64,000 nt of DNA from CAIXSC01 sp046349855 (GCA_046349855.1 JAXMBM010000038.1:1-64000), one strand, 5' to 3'; shown: positions 9,153-19,545, counted from the stretch's first letter. Notes: generated by a model not told the origin, from the sequence alone. A program made the numbers and translations.

Positions 9153-10215
9153 GTTGGACCGTGCCAGGTGGTCCTCGTCCTGGTCAACGCCATAGTCGTG
9201 GATCGCTCCGCGATCCAACGCCTGTGTGTCCGGACGTTGGACCACGGAGTGGTCCACGACTATACCCCGCCTGGCCATCATCCACGCCAGATCGCACCTC
9301 GATCGACCGTCCACACTGGCTGCCAAGTTAGACAGTGCCCGGTGGTCCTCGTCCTGGTCGTCGCCCTAGTCGATCGCTCCGCGATCCAACGCCTGTGTGT
9401 CCGGACGTTGACCACGGGTGGTCCACGACGATACCCCGCCTGGCCATCATCCACGCCAGGTCGCACCCCGAACGACCGTCCACACTGGCTGCCAGGTTGG
9501 AGAGTGCCCGGTGGTCCTCGTCCTGGTCAACGCCGAGAATGAGGATCGCTCCGCGATCCAACGCCTGTGTGTTCGGACGTTGGACCACGGAGTGGTCCAC
9601 GACGATACCCCGCCTGGCCATCATCCACGCCAGGTCGCACCCCAGCGACCGTCCACACTGGCTGCCAGGTTGGAGAGTGCCCGGTGGTCCTCGTCCTGGT
9701 CGTCGCCATAGTCGTGATCGCTCCGCGATCCAACGCCTGTGTGTCCGGACGTTGGACCACGGGTGGTCCACGACTATACGCCGCCTGGCCGTCATCCACG
9801 CCAGGTCGCACCCCGAACGACCGTCCACACTGGCTGCCAGGTTGGAGAGTGCCCGGTGGTCCTCGTCCTGGTCGTCGCCAGGTCGTGATCGCCCGCATCC
9901 AACGCCTTTTGTGTCCGGACGTTGGACCACGGAGGCGGTCCACGATACGCCGCCTGGCCATCATCCACGCCAGGTCGCACCCCGAACGACCGTCCACACT
10001 GGCTGCGAGGTTGGAGAGTGCCCGGTGGTCCTCGTCCTGTCGTCGCCCCAGTCGCGGATCGCTCCGCGATCCAACGCCTGTGCGTCCGGACGTTGGACCA
10101 CGGAGTGGTCCACGACTATACCCTCCTGGCCATCATCCACGCCAGGTCGCACCCCGATAGGAACTTCACACTGGCTGCACGCGGCCTGCAGCCGGAAAAC
10201 CTGGCGCTGTCCAAC
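9153..10215. mobile_element. Hairpin-rich tandem array (six units of about 170 bp) bounded by inverted repeats, MITE-like
   Basis: Six units start at about 9161, 9335, 9504, 9677, 9849 and 10018 (spacings 174, 169, 173, 172, 169). Each carries, in order, gtgcccggtggtcctcgtcc, a perfect hairpin tggatcgc-tcc-gcgatcca (damaged in some units), a second hairpin tggaccac-gga-gtggtcca, a cctggc...gccagg stem, and tccacactggctgcc. The left end gttggaccgtgccagg (9153-9168) matches the reverse complement of the right end (10200-10215) at 14 of 16 positions, and a similar motif recurs at each internal unit boundary. A single related copy sits at 54679-54900. No transposase is present. Long open frames through the array vary between units by indels and are not genes. 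Confidence 0.8.
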
Positions 10216-10267
10216 GAGATTTCACGGCCCAAGAGCCCGAAGACTGCGGCCTCAACGTGACGGTGGC

Positions 10268-13200
10268 TCAGGGAAGCAGGCCGGGAACGAGCATTACGGG
10301 AACGCGTATCCGGGCCACTCCATCGGCGTGCGGGACCTCCCGATACAACTCGACCAGAGCGTGGTCGAACTGCTGGCGGACCACTTCCAGCGGGATGCCA
10401 GCCCCGGGAAGCCCAGGACGAGCAAACGGCGCCGCTCGATTGAGCTGAGTCTGCAACCAGGCCGAGCGAGCGTTGGCTGCGATCACGATATCGTTTTCCC
10501 ATTTCGAGTAAGCCTGCCACTCGACGTTGAGCCGCATTGCGGGCGGCTTGCCGCGTGATGACTTCTTGAGCGGGGGAGTTGTTGGCGGCTCTCGGAACTC
10601 CTGCTTAAGGAGCTCGCACATTTTTCGCAGGCTGTCAGCCATCATCGTCATCCGTGCTTCCTCGTCGCGAATCCGTGGTCCGCTACGGTACGCGGTCAGG
10701 GCCGCCGAAAGTGCTTGCCATTCCTCTTGCCAGGCGGAGCGCGGATCGGCCGGCATGATGACACCTCCGACCGCGGCTTCCGGGCTGAGAGTCATCTGGC
10801 CGCCCGTGGACTTCAGCTTCAGGACGATGCCCGGCAACGGGGAAGCTCCCGCGGCCGGTTGCAATTCCCATTCGGTGGCTGGCGTCGCACCGGGCCAGGC
10901 GGCCAAACCAATGTTGTAGCGCGTCCCGCCGCGCAGATACACGATGCCGCGCGACAGATGCAGATTCTGCAGCGACTCGGCGGCGGGGCGCGGCACGAGG
11001 TCCGACGCCTCGAACTTGTGCCGCAGATTGCCGTCGGCCACGGCATTCTGTTCCAAAGGAACCTCGACTCCCTGAAGCGGAGGCTGCAGCGAAACAAACA
11101 CGGGCGCCTGAAACTGATCGCGCAGTTCGACGACACAGAAAGTCAACTGGCGCTGGAGTTCGAATTGGGTCGGCGAGGTAAAAGGGGAGACGCGCATCTG
11201 CAGGTGGAGCCGGTGGGTGTCGTCTTCCAGACGGAACGACGCCAGCACCGATTTCCCCTCGACCGGCATCTCGACTTCGACCACCTGCACCCCCGCCGCT
11301 GCCGCTCGCAGCGTGAATGTCCAGGCGGGGCGACCGGCCGCCGGATTGGGAACCGACCAGCGCGACATGGCTTCGCGAAAACCGTGGAGGACGAAATAGT
11401 CCTGCTGAATTTTCAGCCCGGTCGGATTCGACCACACCACCCAGTCCAGAGCGGTTTCCCCCGGGACGACGACTCCCGCCATGGGGCCGGCCCGCCGGAC
11501 AAACGGCGATTGAGGCGGCGACGCTTCCGGCGCCAACGCCACGTGAAAGCTGCCGCCGGGAGGCCGATTCCCCGGTTCGGAACGCGGCGCCGGGGACCCG
11601 GCGGGGGCCGAGGGACTGGTACTGCCGTCGAGCGACGACTTGTTGCCGTCCTTAAACCTCAAGTCCTGCGGCGGGACGCTCGACGTGTCCTCGGCCGCCC
11701 CTTTCACCGGAGGAGATTTGTCGGGCGAGGGGGACGAGGAGGCTGATTTACCCGGCGACGACGCCGAGGAGCCAGAGGACGCAGATTTGGCGGAGCCACG
11801 GGAACCAGCCGGCGGGCTGACCGAACTGCTCGTCTTGCTCGCGGACGGTGAAGTGGTACCGCGCTGTGTGACCGAGACCTCGTCACCGGTACGAAGCAGG
11901 GCCCACAGCCCGCCGATCCCGACGATTCCCAAGAGGACGACGATGCCACCGACGACCAGCCAGGTGAGACCCGACCCGCCGCGCCCCGCGTGTCGCACCG
12001 CCGAATCGGGCCACAGTCCCTGGGCCAAACAGGTCGCGGCGCGCTGCGGCCAGTCGGCCGAAACGAGCGCGGCGTTTTCCGTCGCGCTCAGCAGCTGGTG
12101 CATGCCGGTGGCCCAATGGGCGGGGGTCATGGGGGGAACCGTTTGCGCGAGCGGCAGCGCTCGCTGCAGCACATCGGTCAAGCGTCGCCCCAACTGCGAT
12201 TGCAACTCGTCCACGCTGTTGGCGCCGAAAACCTGCTTGCGGACACGTTTGTCCTCCAGGGCACTGCGGCCTGTTTCCAGAAGCTGCAGCGCTTCACTCC
12301 AGGCCCGCAGTCGGGCAAGCGGGGTGCCCGGTGCGGGCGCGGCCGCAGCATTCGCCGGATCAGCCGCCAGCAGCCGCTCGACACGCCGCAGGCACGTGAT
12401 GCGCGCGATCAGTTCGGTCGGCGCGAGGTGGAGGTTGTCGAGTGTGCTGATGAAACGCTGTCGCAGCTCGCGCCGCACCTCAGGCGGGAGCCGATCGAGG
12501 CGTTCCCCCAGCAACTCCAGCGCCCGGGCCACGGCGTCGTTGCTCGCACGACTCGCCAACCGCTGCCACGACGCCAGTTTTTCTCCCGTGGGATCATCGG
12601 TCGAGGCCAGACAGATCAGCAGAGCCGTATGCTGCACGGGATCGATCTTGTCGACCAACTGCTGCACCGACGCCGGCGTGAGGGCCTTGAGCAGCGGGAG
12701 CGCCAGTGGCTGGAGCTGCTGGTCGCGTGGCGTCTGCGGTGTTCCGCAGGCGGATTCGAACAGGGATTCGCAGCCGGCCGGCAACCGATGCTGTGCGGCG
12801 ACGAACGTTGCCAGGGCGCGGAACTTCTGCAGTGGGGGGAGCCGGGAATCGATCAGCGGTCCCAGTTGCTCTTCCGACAGATGCTGCAACAGCCAGTTGA
12901 CGCTGGGGTCGCGTCCCTTGTCCGGCGGCGCCTCCGCCACATGTTCCAGCACCGCCAGCGCACGTTGCTCCGGAGCGGCGAGGAGAGCCTGCAGTTCGGC
13001 CTCCTGGGGTGCGCCGGCGAGCGACGAGGCGAGCGCCTGGCGAAAGGCCGCTACGGTGATCGGGGAGGCGGAGGCGAGCGACGGGGGAGGCTGCGTGGGC
13101 ACGAGCCACTGCCGAGCGATGCGGCAACCCTCGACCACTCCCGCCAGATCGGCCAGGGTCGCCACCTGAGCGGCGCCGGCCGCCGCCTGCACGCGGTCGA

Positions 13201-14200
13201 CTGCGGCCCAGCCGCCACTGAGCAGTGCGTCGAGGATGAAGTCGATGTAGGGATGTGGAGCTCCCAGGGGACTGACCTTGCCCTCCTGGAAGGTGTGGAG
13301 CACGAAGCCCCGCTGGTAACGCTCGGGCTTGACGTCGCCATTCTCCCGGTCGTGATAGCAGGTGGCTGCCAGCGCCGTCCCCAGCCGGTCGGAATAGGGT
13401 TCGAAGGTCGAAAAGGAAACGGCGTCGCGCAGCGGACCTGGAGGAAGCAGCCGAGCGATTCCGTAGAAGAAGCAGACCGCCACGCTGGGCTCGATCACCA
13501 GCAGCGCCGAGCCGTGAGGGCGCACCGCCATTTCGAAGTATCCGGCCAGGGCCTGGCGGAACAATGCCAGCCGCTGCGGCTGCGGCATCGTCCGCCACCG
13601 CGCGGGGAGCAGACCGTCGCTGCCTGCCGCGGAACTGGCGGCGGGAGCAGCCGTGAGGAGCGCGCGGAACAGATCGTCGCGGATCAGCGGACGGAACGTG
13701 CCGGCCGACGCGCGGGGGGCGCGGTGAAGCTCCGTGACGTCGGACAGTGCCGGCAGGTCAAAATCGACATCGGGAGGCTCGTCGAGCCGCCAGCCAGGGG
13801 CACCCCAGAGCTGGAGGACGCTGAGTGGCGAGAGGGGGGCGGGCGGGGCCTGCTGCGGCGCGCACAGCAGGTGAGCGAAGTGGGACAGCGTATTGCCGAC
13901 CGGGCGGAGAACGATTTGTCCGCCCACCTGCCAGCCGCTCAGATTGGGATGGTAGAACAGCCGCCGCGGCGCCGTATCCAGCGTGTACTTGCCGCGCTCC
14001 TCGGCCGGCACGTCGTTCGGCAGGCCATAGGACACCAGCCGGGAAATGTTGGCATAGTGCTGACGCAGCTCTTCCTGGGGCAGCGAACTGGCTCGAGCAC
14101 TGATCCCGAGTTTACGTTCCGCACCCTCGCCCACCTTCCGCTCGATGGCCGAGGTGCCGCACGTGCAATTGGTGACGTAGATCTGGTGCAGGGGAGGCAT
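10268..14200 (-). CDS. Large GAP1-like membrane protein, copy A (intact)
   Basis: 1310 residues, uninterrupted. The N-terminal 330 residues carry a conserved block shared with copies B and C: HQIYVTNCTCGTSAIER at the start, LVSYGLP, FAHLL, LQLWGAPGW, then ALLVIEPSVAVCFFYGIARLLPPGPLRDAVSFSTFEPY and YQRGFVLHTF. This pattern resembles the N-terminal and middle domains of GTPase-associated protein 1. An alpha-helical region follows (about 340-735), one TM helix (about 742-766), a Ser/Pro/Lys-rich linker to about 880, a beta-rich domain (WVVWSNP, FELQRQLTFCVVEL) and a helical C-terminus ending VELYREVP...RIRVPVML. The predicted topology puts the GAP1-like part in the cytoplasm and the beta domain outside. 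It starts only 4 nt after the copy B stop codon. The GAP1 assignment is from memory of the family. Confidence 0.8.
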   Translation of the reverse strand: MPPLHQIYVTNCTCGTSAIERKVGEGAERKLGISARASSLPQEELRQHYANISRLVSYGLPNDVPAEERGKYTLDTAPRRLFYHPNLSGWQVGGQIVLRPVGNTLSHFAHLLCAPQQAPPAPLSPLSVLQLWGAPGWRLDEPPDVDFDLPALSDVTELHRAPRASAGTFRPLIRDDLFRALLTAAPAASSAAGSDGLLPARWRTMPQPQRLALFRQALAGYFEMAVRPHGSALLVIEPSVAVCFFYGIARLLPPGPLRDAVSFSTFEPYSDRLGTALAATCYHDRENGDVKPERYQRGFVLHTFQEGKVSPLGAPHPYIDFILDALLSGGWAAVDRVQAAAGAAQVATLADLAGVVEGCRIARQWLVPTQPPPSLASASPITVAAFRQALASSLAGAPQEAELQALLAAPEQRALAVLEHVAEAPPDKGRDPSVNWLLQHLSEEQLGPLIDSRLPPLQKFRALATFVAAQHRLPAGCESLFESACGTPQTPRDQQLQPLALPLLKALTPASVQQLVDKIDPVQHTALLICLASTDDPTGEKLASWQRLASRASNDAVARALELLGERLDRLPPEVRRELRQRFISTLDNLHLAPTELIARITCLRRVERLLAADPANAAAAPAPGTPLARLRAWSEALQLLETGRSALEDKRVRKQVFGANSVDELQSQLGRRLTDVLQRALPLAQTVPPMTPAHWATGMHQLLSATENAALVSADWPQRAATCLAQGLWPDSAVRHAGRGGSGLTWLVVGGIVVLLGIVGIGGLWALLRTGDEVSVTQRGTTSPSASKTSSSVSPPAGSRGSAKSASSGSSASSPGKSASSSPSPDKSPPVKGAAEDTSSVPPQDLRFKDGNKSSLDGSTSPSAPAGSPAPRSEPGNRPPGGSFHVALAPEASPPQSPFVRRAGPMAGVVVPGETALDWVVWSNPTGLKIQQDYFVLHGFREAMSRWSVPNPAAGRPAWTFTLRAAAAGVQVVEVEMPVEGKSVLASFRLEDDTHRLHLQMRVSPFTSPTQFELQRQLTFCVVELRDQFQAPVFVSLQPPLQGVEVPLEQNAVADGNLRHKFEASDLVPRPAAESLQNLHLSRGIVYLRGGTRYNIGLAAWPGATPATEWELQPAAGASPLPGIVLKLKSTGGQMTLSPEAAVGGVIMPADPRSAWQEEWQALSAALTAYRSGPRIRDEEARMTMMADSLRKMCELLKQEFREPPTTPPLKKSSRGKPPAMRLNVEWQAYSKWENDIVIAANARSAWLQTQLNRAAPFARPGLPGAGIPLEVVRQQFDHALVELYREVPHADGVARIRVPVMLVPGLLP

Positions 14201-14204
14201 GGAG

Positions 14205-16604
14205 TTATTCGGGGAACAGCATCACGGGGACGCGAACGTTGCGTTCGCCGGCGTTGAGCGGCACCTCGCGGTAGAGTTCCACGATAGCATAGTCGAGCTG
14301 GGAGCGGACCTCTTCGGCAGCCGTACTCCCTTCCTTCATCAGTTCTCCTCGTTTCTTCTTCAGACCATCGAGTTCGGCCTGGAGTTCCTTTTGACGTTTG
14401 TCCACCGCAGCGACGGTCTCATCCGACCATTTGTAATAATCGCGCCAGTCCGCCTGAACGCGTGCCGTTTCGGCTTTGATTTCAGCGGGCTTCGCATCCC
14501 CCTTCAGACTGAAGGGTGTCGGGAGTTTCTTGGGTTCGATTTTCAAGAGCTTGCACAGCTGCGCCGCACCCTCCGCGAGGTACTTGGCCCGGTCATTGTC
14601 GACTCTCGCCTTCTTGCCTCGGCTGACCTTTCCGCGCGCATCCATGATCTCCTTGATTTCCTTTTCACACCTGGCAATGGACGCTTCCAGGTCGGTATCC
14701 TTCGTTGCCGAGGCCGCCATGGTGAGAGAAAACACACGACCGGACTGGGCCACCACCGCGCGAAAATTCTCAAGGGGTGGAGCGCTCTCAACCGGTTTCA
14801 GGGGCCATTCGGAAGCCGAAGTCGCATCCTCCCATTTGACTTGGCCGATGATGTAGCGACGCATGTCCTTGAACGTCAGCACGCCCCGCGCGATGCTCAG
14901 ACGCTGCAGGGAAGTGCTCATGGGGCAGGGGACCGCTCCACCGAGATCCGTCTTGCTACGAATGTTACCCGCCTGGATCTCATCGCGCGACATGACGATC
15001 TTCTTGGCAGGAAGCAGGGGCTGAAGTGCGACGAAAAAGCTGGTCCCATCGTCCTCGGACAGTTCCACGACGCAAAACAGGATCTGCTTTTGAATCTCGA
15101 AATATGACGGCCACGTTCGTGTCTTGAGATCCATGGTCAGCAGCAGCTTGCCGGATGCCAGAGGAATCTGAAAGCGCGCTAACTCGACCGGCAATCCATC
15201 CTGCCCGGTGACGCGCACCGCATGCACGCCAGGAGTGATTTTCGTCAGTGTGACGTCCAGTGGAAGCCGCCTTGGATCGCTCTTGCCGGTCGTGCGACTC
15301 CACGGTTCCATCGCCACGCTGAAGCCGTGCAATTCGAACTTATCGACATTGATCCGCCTCTTTTGCGGATTGCTCCACACTTCCCATTCCAGCTTGAGTT
15401 CGCCACCCATCTTGTATGGTGCCGCAGGATCGCTGGGCGAACCCCAAAAAGGGTATTCTCCAGGCGGTGGTGCGGGAAGCTGCGCGATCTCATATTCCCG
15501 TTTCGTCGGTTCCGGCGGATCCTCCGGTCTTGGCTCGACCGGAACCATCGGTTTCTCCATCCATGGTTTCTCGGCCGGTGGCTTTACGGTCGGCTTGGCC
15601 TCTGGTTTTGGCGTTGGCGCGGGAGTGGGTTTGGGAGGTGGCGGCGTGGACTCGGGAGAAGGCTTGATGGCTGTGGAGGCGTCCTTGTCTTGCTGTCCAA
15701 CTTGAGTGTTCCGCAGCGATGAAAACTGCGTCATGAGGAAGACGATCAGGGTCGCCGAGACGGCCACAGCCGCCAACGCGAGGATCCACTGCTGGCGGCG
15801 ATCACCTTCCACACGCAGGGCCTTGGCTGGCTCCAGCCACTGCTGGTACTCGAGATAGTACGCCGCTCGTTTTCGCCACGCTGGATCGAGCAGATTGTCA
15901 GCGCCCAGAGCCGTCAGGATCTGGCTCATTGCCTGGGCTTTGTCATCGAAGGATAGCGCCCCGGCATGTTGCGAATGGGGCAGGGCCTGGCCCAGGATGA
16001 CCGCCATCCGCCGACCAAACTGCGACTGCAGTTCGCGGGACGGGGAACCTGGCGAGGATTTCCGGCCCGCCTTTTTCAGGACCATCGTTTGGCGGGCGTC
16101 ATGGATGGCCCGGGGAACTTCGCACCAGGCGTCCAACCGTGCGATGGGGGACCAATTGGGGGCTCCCACAACAGGTGGCGCCTGAGACTCGGCGAGTTCC
16201 GCGATCAGTCGCCGCACCCGGCGCAGGCACTCGACGTTGCTCAGGAAATCAGCCGGCGCATGGTGGATCGGATTGAGCACCTGTTGGACGAACCGCAGCC
16301 CCAGTTCACGTTTCGTTTCGGGAGAGAGCAGCTCCCAGCGACTGTTCAGTGACTCGATGGCCAGCGCCAGGGAGGGCACCGGCATGCGCGCCGCCAAGCG
16401 ATGCACCAACTGCTGAGGATCCTGCGCGCCGAATGCTTCGGCCAAGGCGACGCACAGACCTGGCTGCGCTGCGCCGCCCCGGCCTGGTCGACGAGTCGCA
16501 GGACAAGTGCGCTCGAGCGCAGTGGAGCAATGGAACGGCCAGTAACGCCCCATTCGGGCTGGAGCTGGAACTGTTCCCGGAAGTCGACGTCCCACATCGT
16601 TCAC
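14205..16604 (-). CDS. GAP1-like membrane protein copy B, C-terminal fragment
   Basis: The open frame is 799 codons, but recognisable homology to copies A and C begins only at about residue 50 (LCVALAEAFGAQDPQQLV, near 16460); the first 45 residues are in a scrambled frame and the true start lies upstream in the other fragment. After a helical region (LSPETKRELGLRFVQQVLNPIHHAP, nearly identical to copy C) come a TM helix (about 275-292), a Pro/Lys-rich linker, the beta-rich domain (EWEVWSNPQKRRINVDKFELHGFSV, FEIQKQILFCVVEL in register with copy A), and a Lys/Glu-rich coiled coil ending IVELYREVP...VRVPVMLFPE. So the extracytoplasmic half is intact while the link to the cytoplasmic half is broken by indels at 16.45-17.0 kb. 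Confidence 0.7.
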   Translation of the reverse strand: MNDVGRRLPGTVPAPARMGRYWPFHCSTALERTCPATRRPGRGGAAQPGLCVALAEAFGAQDPQQLVHRLAARMPVPSLALAIESLNSRWELLSPETKRELGLRFVQQVLNPIHHAPADFLSNVECLRRVRRLIAELAESQAPPVVGAPNWSPIARLDAWCEVPRAIHDARQTMVLKKAGRKSSPGSPSRELQSQFGRRMAVILGQALPHSQHAGALSFDDKAQAMSQILTALGADNLLDPAWRKRAAYYLEYQQWLEPAKALRVEGDRRQQWILALAAVAVSATLIVFLMTQFSSLRNTQVGQQDKDASTAIKPSPESTPPPPKPTPAPTPKPEAKPTVKPPAEKPWMEKPMVPVEPRPEDPPEPTKREYEIAQLPAPPPGEYPFWGSPSDPAAPYKMGGELKLEWEVWSNPQKRRINVDKFELHGFSVAMEPWSRTTGKSDPRRLPLDVTLTKITPGVHAVRVTGQDGLPVELARFQIPLASGKLLLTMDLKTRTWPSYFEIQKQILFCVVELSEDDGTSFFVALQPLLPAKKIVMSRDEIQAGNIRSKTDLGGAVPCPMSTSLQRLSIARGVLTFKDMRRYIIGQVKWEDATSASEWPLKPVESAPPLENFRAVVAQSGRVFSLTMAASATKDTDLEASIARCEKEIKEIMDARGKVSRGKKARVDNDRAKYLAEGAAQLCKLLKIEPKKLPTPFSLKGDAKPAEIKAETARVQADWRDYYKWSDETVAAVDKRQKELQAELDGLKKKRGELMKEGSTAAEEVRSQLDYAIVELYREVPLNAGERNVRVPVMLFPE

Positions 16605-17000
16605 ATCCCTGGGGAAGATGACCGTGCTGCCGAACGAACGACGCGAACAGGGCGACTTTCGTCACGCTGGCGGGATCCGTCAACTCGGCGTACGCCTGCC
16701 AGTAGGGCTCCGGCGCAGCAATTCTGCCAATCGTTGCAGGCTGGCAGCACAGCCCACCGCCTGCGGGCTGCGACTCAATAAACGCAACAGCACGAGAGCG
16801 CGTCCGTCGGCGGCCATCGCCAGGGGCTGCAGCAAGAGGTCGCGCGGCGGATCCGACAACTCGGCATGCTCAACTGCTTGCCCCGTGAGAAGCGACGGGA
16901 GAGGAGAAAACCGTGGCGTCCGCGGGCTGGGATGGATCGAGCCAGCGGCTTGCGGCCTGGCAGCCATGACCAGGTGGCCAGATCGGCCAGGGACACGACC
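16450..17000 (-). pseudogene. Frameshift-scarred centre of GAP1-like copy B
   Basis: Translating the minus strand here and aligning by eye to copies A and C, the homologous sequence hops between all three frames: GCQAASRWLDPSQPADATVF in one, AVEHAELSDPPRDLLLQPLA in a second, VTKVALFASFVRQHGHLPQG in a third, then REQFQLQPEW and ALVLRLVDQAG in another. At least five frame changes occur in 550 bp, and no single frame could make the 1270-residue parent protein. Either this copy is a pseudogene or the consensus is poor here. Confidence 0.7.
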
Positions 17001-18037
17001 TGGGCGGCCTGCGCGGCGGCGTGCAGTCGGTCGACCGCCGGCCAGCCGCCCTGCAGCAGCGTGTCGACGATGAAATCGGCATAGGGGTGGGGCGTGTTGA
17101 GTGGAGTGGCTTTGCCGCCGAGGAACGTGTTGAGTACAAAGCCGCGCTGGTAGCGTTCGGGCTTGACGTCGCCGCGCGCCACGTCGTGAAAGCAGGTGGC
17201 GGCCAGGCTGGTGCACAGTCGATCGGTGTACGGTTCGTAGGTGGAGAACGACAGGCCGTCGCGGAGCGGTCCGGGAGGGAGCAGCCGGGCAATCCCGTAG
17301 AAAAAGACCGCGGCCATCGCCGGTTCGATCACCAGCAGAGCCGCCTCGCGCGGCCGCTCGGCAATCGCCAGGTACCCGCGCAGCGCGCGGCGGAACAGTT
17401 CCACTCGCTGGTGCGTCGGCATGACTCGCCAGCGCTCGGGAACGATCCCTGGACGGTCGGAGGGAGCGTGGGAGGCTGAGGGGCGGCGGTGAGCAAGGAA
17501 CAGGTCATCGCGGATCGCCGGTCGAGCGGCGGTGGCGGCCAGCGCGCCTGGGGGACGAGCCAACTCACTCCAGTCGGTCAGGCAGGGAGATCGAATCCCA
17601 GACCGGCAGGTCTTCGACCCAGCCTGGAGCCTGCCAGAGTTGCAACGCCGCCAAGCGCGGTGAGGGGGAGGGGCGGCCGAGGCGAGTTCCGCACCGACCA
17701 GATGGGCAAACAGCGCGGCCGACTTCCCGGTGGAGGGTTGGAAGACCACCTGAGTGCAGACCTGCCAGCCGTGGAATTGCGGGTGGAAGACCAATCGGCG
17801 TGGAGCCGATTCGGAGGTGTACTCCGCCCGCACCTCAGGCCCTGCATCGGCCGGCAGTGCATAAGACACGAGCCGCGACAGCACGGGAAAGTGCCGTCGC
17901 AGATCATCCTGCAGCAGCGAATCGGCACGTGGGTGGAGCTCCAGCTTCCGCTCCGCACCTTCCCCCGTCCGCCGCTCGATCGCCGACGTCCCGCCGGTAC
18001 AGTGCGTGAGGTAGAGCTGGTGGAGGGAGGTCATCAT
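16775..18037 (-). CDS. GAP1-like membrane protein copy B, N-terminal fragment
   Basis: 420-codon frame from an ATG pair at 18037/18034. Residues 1-135 and about 170-345 align with copy A without gaps (HQLYLTHCTGGTSAIER, LVSYALP, LLVIEPAMAAVFFYGIARLL, YQRGFVLNTF). Between about 17580 and 17670 the reading frame is shifted: the expected LQLWQAPGWVEDLPVW lies in the neighbouring frame, so two compensating indels have scrambled about 28 residues. From about 16985 the frame is lost again and the last 70 codons are nonsense. The cytoplasmic GAP1-like module may still fold, but the protein would end before the membrane helix. It begins 28 bp after the current stop of copy C. Confidence 0.7.
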   Translation of the reverse strand: MMTSLHQLYLTHCTGGTSAIERRTGEGAERKLELHPRADSLLQDDLRRHFPVLSRLVSYALPADAGPEVRAEYTSESAPRRLVFHPQFHGWQVCTQVVFQPSTGKSAALFAHLVGAELASAAPPPHRAWRRCNSGRLQAGSKTCRSGIRSPCLTDWSELARPPGALAATAARPAIRDDLFLAHRRPSASHAPSDRPGIVPERWRVMPTHQRVELFRRALRGYLAIAERPREAALLVIEPAMAAVFFYGIARLLPPGPLRDGLSFSTYEPYTDRLCTSLAATCFHDVARGDVKPERYQRGFVLNTFLGGKATPLNTPHPYADFIVDTLLQGGWPAVDRLHAAAQAAQVVSLADLATWSWLPGRKPLARSIPARGRHGFLLSRRFSRGKQLSMPSCRIRRATSCCSPWRWPPTDALSCCCVY

Positions 18038-18064
18038 CGACCGTGAATTAGTCGGGACTCAGCA

Positions 18065-19545
18065 TCACTGGAACTCGGGATTCAGCATCACTGGAACGCG
18101 GATCTTTCGCTTATCGCCTTTGATTGGGACCTCGCGAAACAAGTCGATTAATGCATATGTGACGCGGGGCGCGGAATGCTAGCCTTGCATCTTCCCCTTG
18201 CTTGCGGAGCCGCACCCGTTCCTTCGTCACGCTTTCAATTTCCCTATCAATTCTCGTATTCTCTTTGCCAGCAATTCCCTCCTGGGGCTTGTCCTTCTTT
18301 TCTTGACTTTGGTTCCCCAATGAGCCTAGCCACCCAATCCAAGAACTCTTGTTCTTCTTATTGTATCTGTCTTCCGCTCGATCTCTTTTCTGCCATCCTT
18401 CTTCTTCGCGAAGCATCAACTTGCTCAGGAGGCTCCTGGTTCCTCTCACCGAGCAATTCCGCTAGGGGTGCTGCGTGTTTTGCAATCATCTTTGGATCGG
18501 GAAGGGACTCCTGCGGATCGTGCCTTACGAGTTAATTCGAGCTGTTTTTGTAACCCATCCTTACGTTGTTAATTCCGCAAGCTTCTTCGAGTTCTTTATC
18601 GATCGACCCGGGGCAATCGACTTTGAATATGGTCGATTGATTGACCTCACTCAAGATAGCTTCACACATGTCAGGAAGATTGGCATCGCCGATCGGGACG
18701 AGTGGCAATTGCGCTCACGGCAGTTGACCTTTTCCAGCCCGCTTTACCAAACTTAGCAATCGCTGCATTGGCGTCACCAAACACGACGCCGCGCACGAGA
18801 AAGAGCCGTCTCAAGTCCGGCGAAGCAGGCCTGGGGGATAACGTCATCGCTTTCAGTCTTTATGGATATTACCGGACTGAAGTCCTTCACTTGTGGTATT
18901 GATCTTCTTTTCTTACAGCAGGCTGTAGGGCAATAAACCGGGGCTTACCATGGATATCTCGAATCTCCAAGACGCAGAAGAAGATCTGCCTCTGAATCTC
19001 GCGTAAGTCGCGTCTGCTATGCTTGATCTTCATGTCGAGACGAATTGCCCCCTTGGTCTTGGGGAAGTAGAACTCGGCGATATCCTCGTAATTGCCTTCA
19101 GTTAAATGGGGACTGACAACACGAATCGAGATTTTGTCCGGAGTTCGCACCTCGTCAATTCGGTAAACGCCCTCCATGGTCTGGTTGGATCCTGTGACCA
19201 TGGTCTCACCGCTGCACTCAGTCCGTGCAGCGTCATCGATTCATTTTCGAACTTGATGTTCTCCTCATTCCAAATTGTCCAGGAGAAAGGTGCGTCAGCG
19301 CATAGGCCGAAGAGCCCCTTCGGGGGGATCGGCTCGGCTCGCAGGGGAAGCTCTGACGGAGGATCAAGGGGTAATACGGCGATCTCATATCCCAAGTCCT
19401 CGGAATCCGCAGACGGTGTCGACGGGGTAGTGGGCGCGCCGTTGGCTTTTCCTCGCTTGGTACAGGGGTTGTCGGAGATTTCGAGGTCTTCGGTCCGGAG
19501 GGGAACCGGGAGCGGATGCACCTGAGTTAGCACCCTCTGTCTAGA
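18065..19545 (-). pseudogene. Decayed low-GC C-terminal half of GAP1-like copy C
   Basis: Pieces of the extracytoplasmic domain and coiled coil are recognisable in successive frames: YEIAVLPLDPPSELPL and FSWTIWNEENIKFENESMTL (about 19.2-19.45 kb), IQRQIFFCVLEIRD (about 18.95 kb), IDREIESVTKERVRL (about 18.2 kb) and the end YALIDLFREVP...IRVPVML (18.07-18.16 kb). They correspond in order to copy B, but stops and frame changes separate them. Base composition drops to about 45-47% GC in lines near 18300-18420, against roughly two thirds GC around it. A 23-bp direct duplication at 18061-18105 moves the stop: without it the protein would end VPVMLSPD at 18048. Confidence 0.7.

Noticed and set aside
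7500..9326. Longer 608-codon version of the coiled-coil protein
   Set aside because: The first 125 codons lie in the repeat element; a ribosome site and signal segment support the ATG at 8951.
9153..10215. CRISPR array
   Set aside because: Units are about 170 bp, repeat and spacer are not separable, and no cas gene is present.
9153..10520. Several long open frames (up to about 400 codons) in the hairpin array
   Set aside because: Their sequence is repeated stems with indels between units, and the frames change from unit to unit; no protein motif or ribosome site fits.
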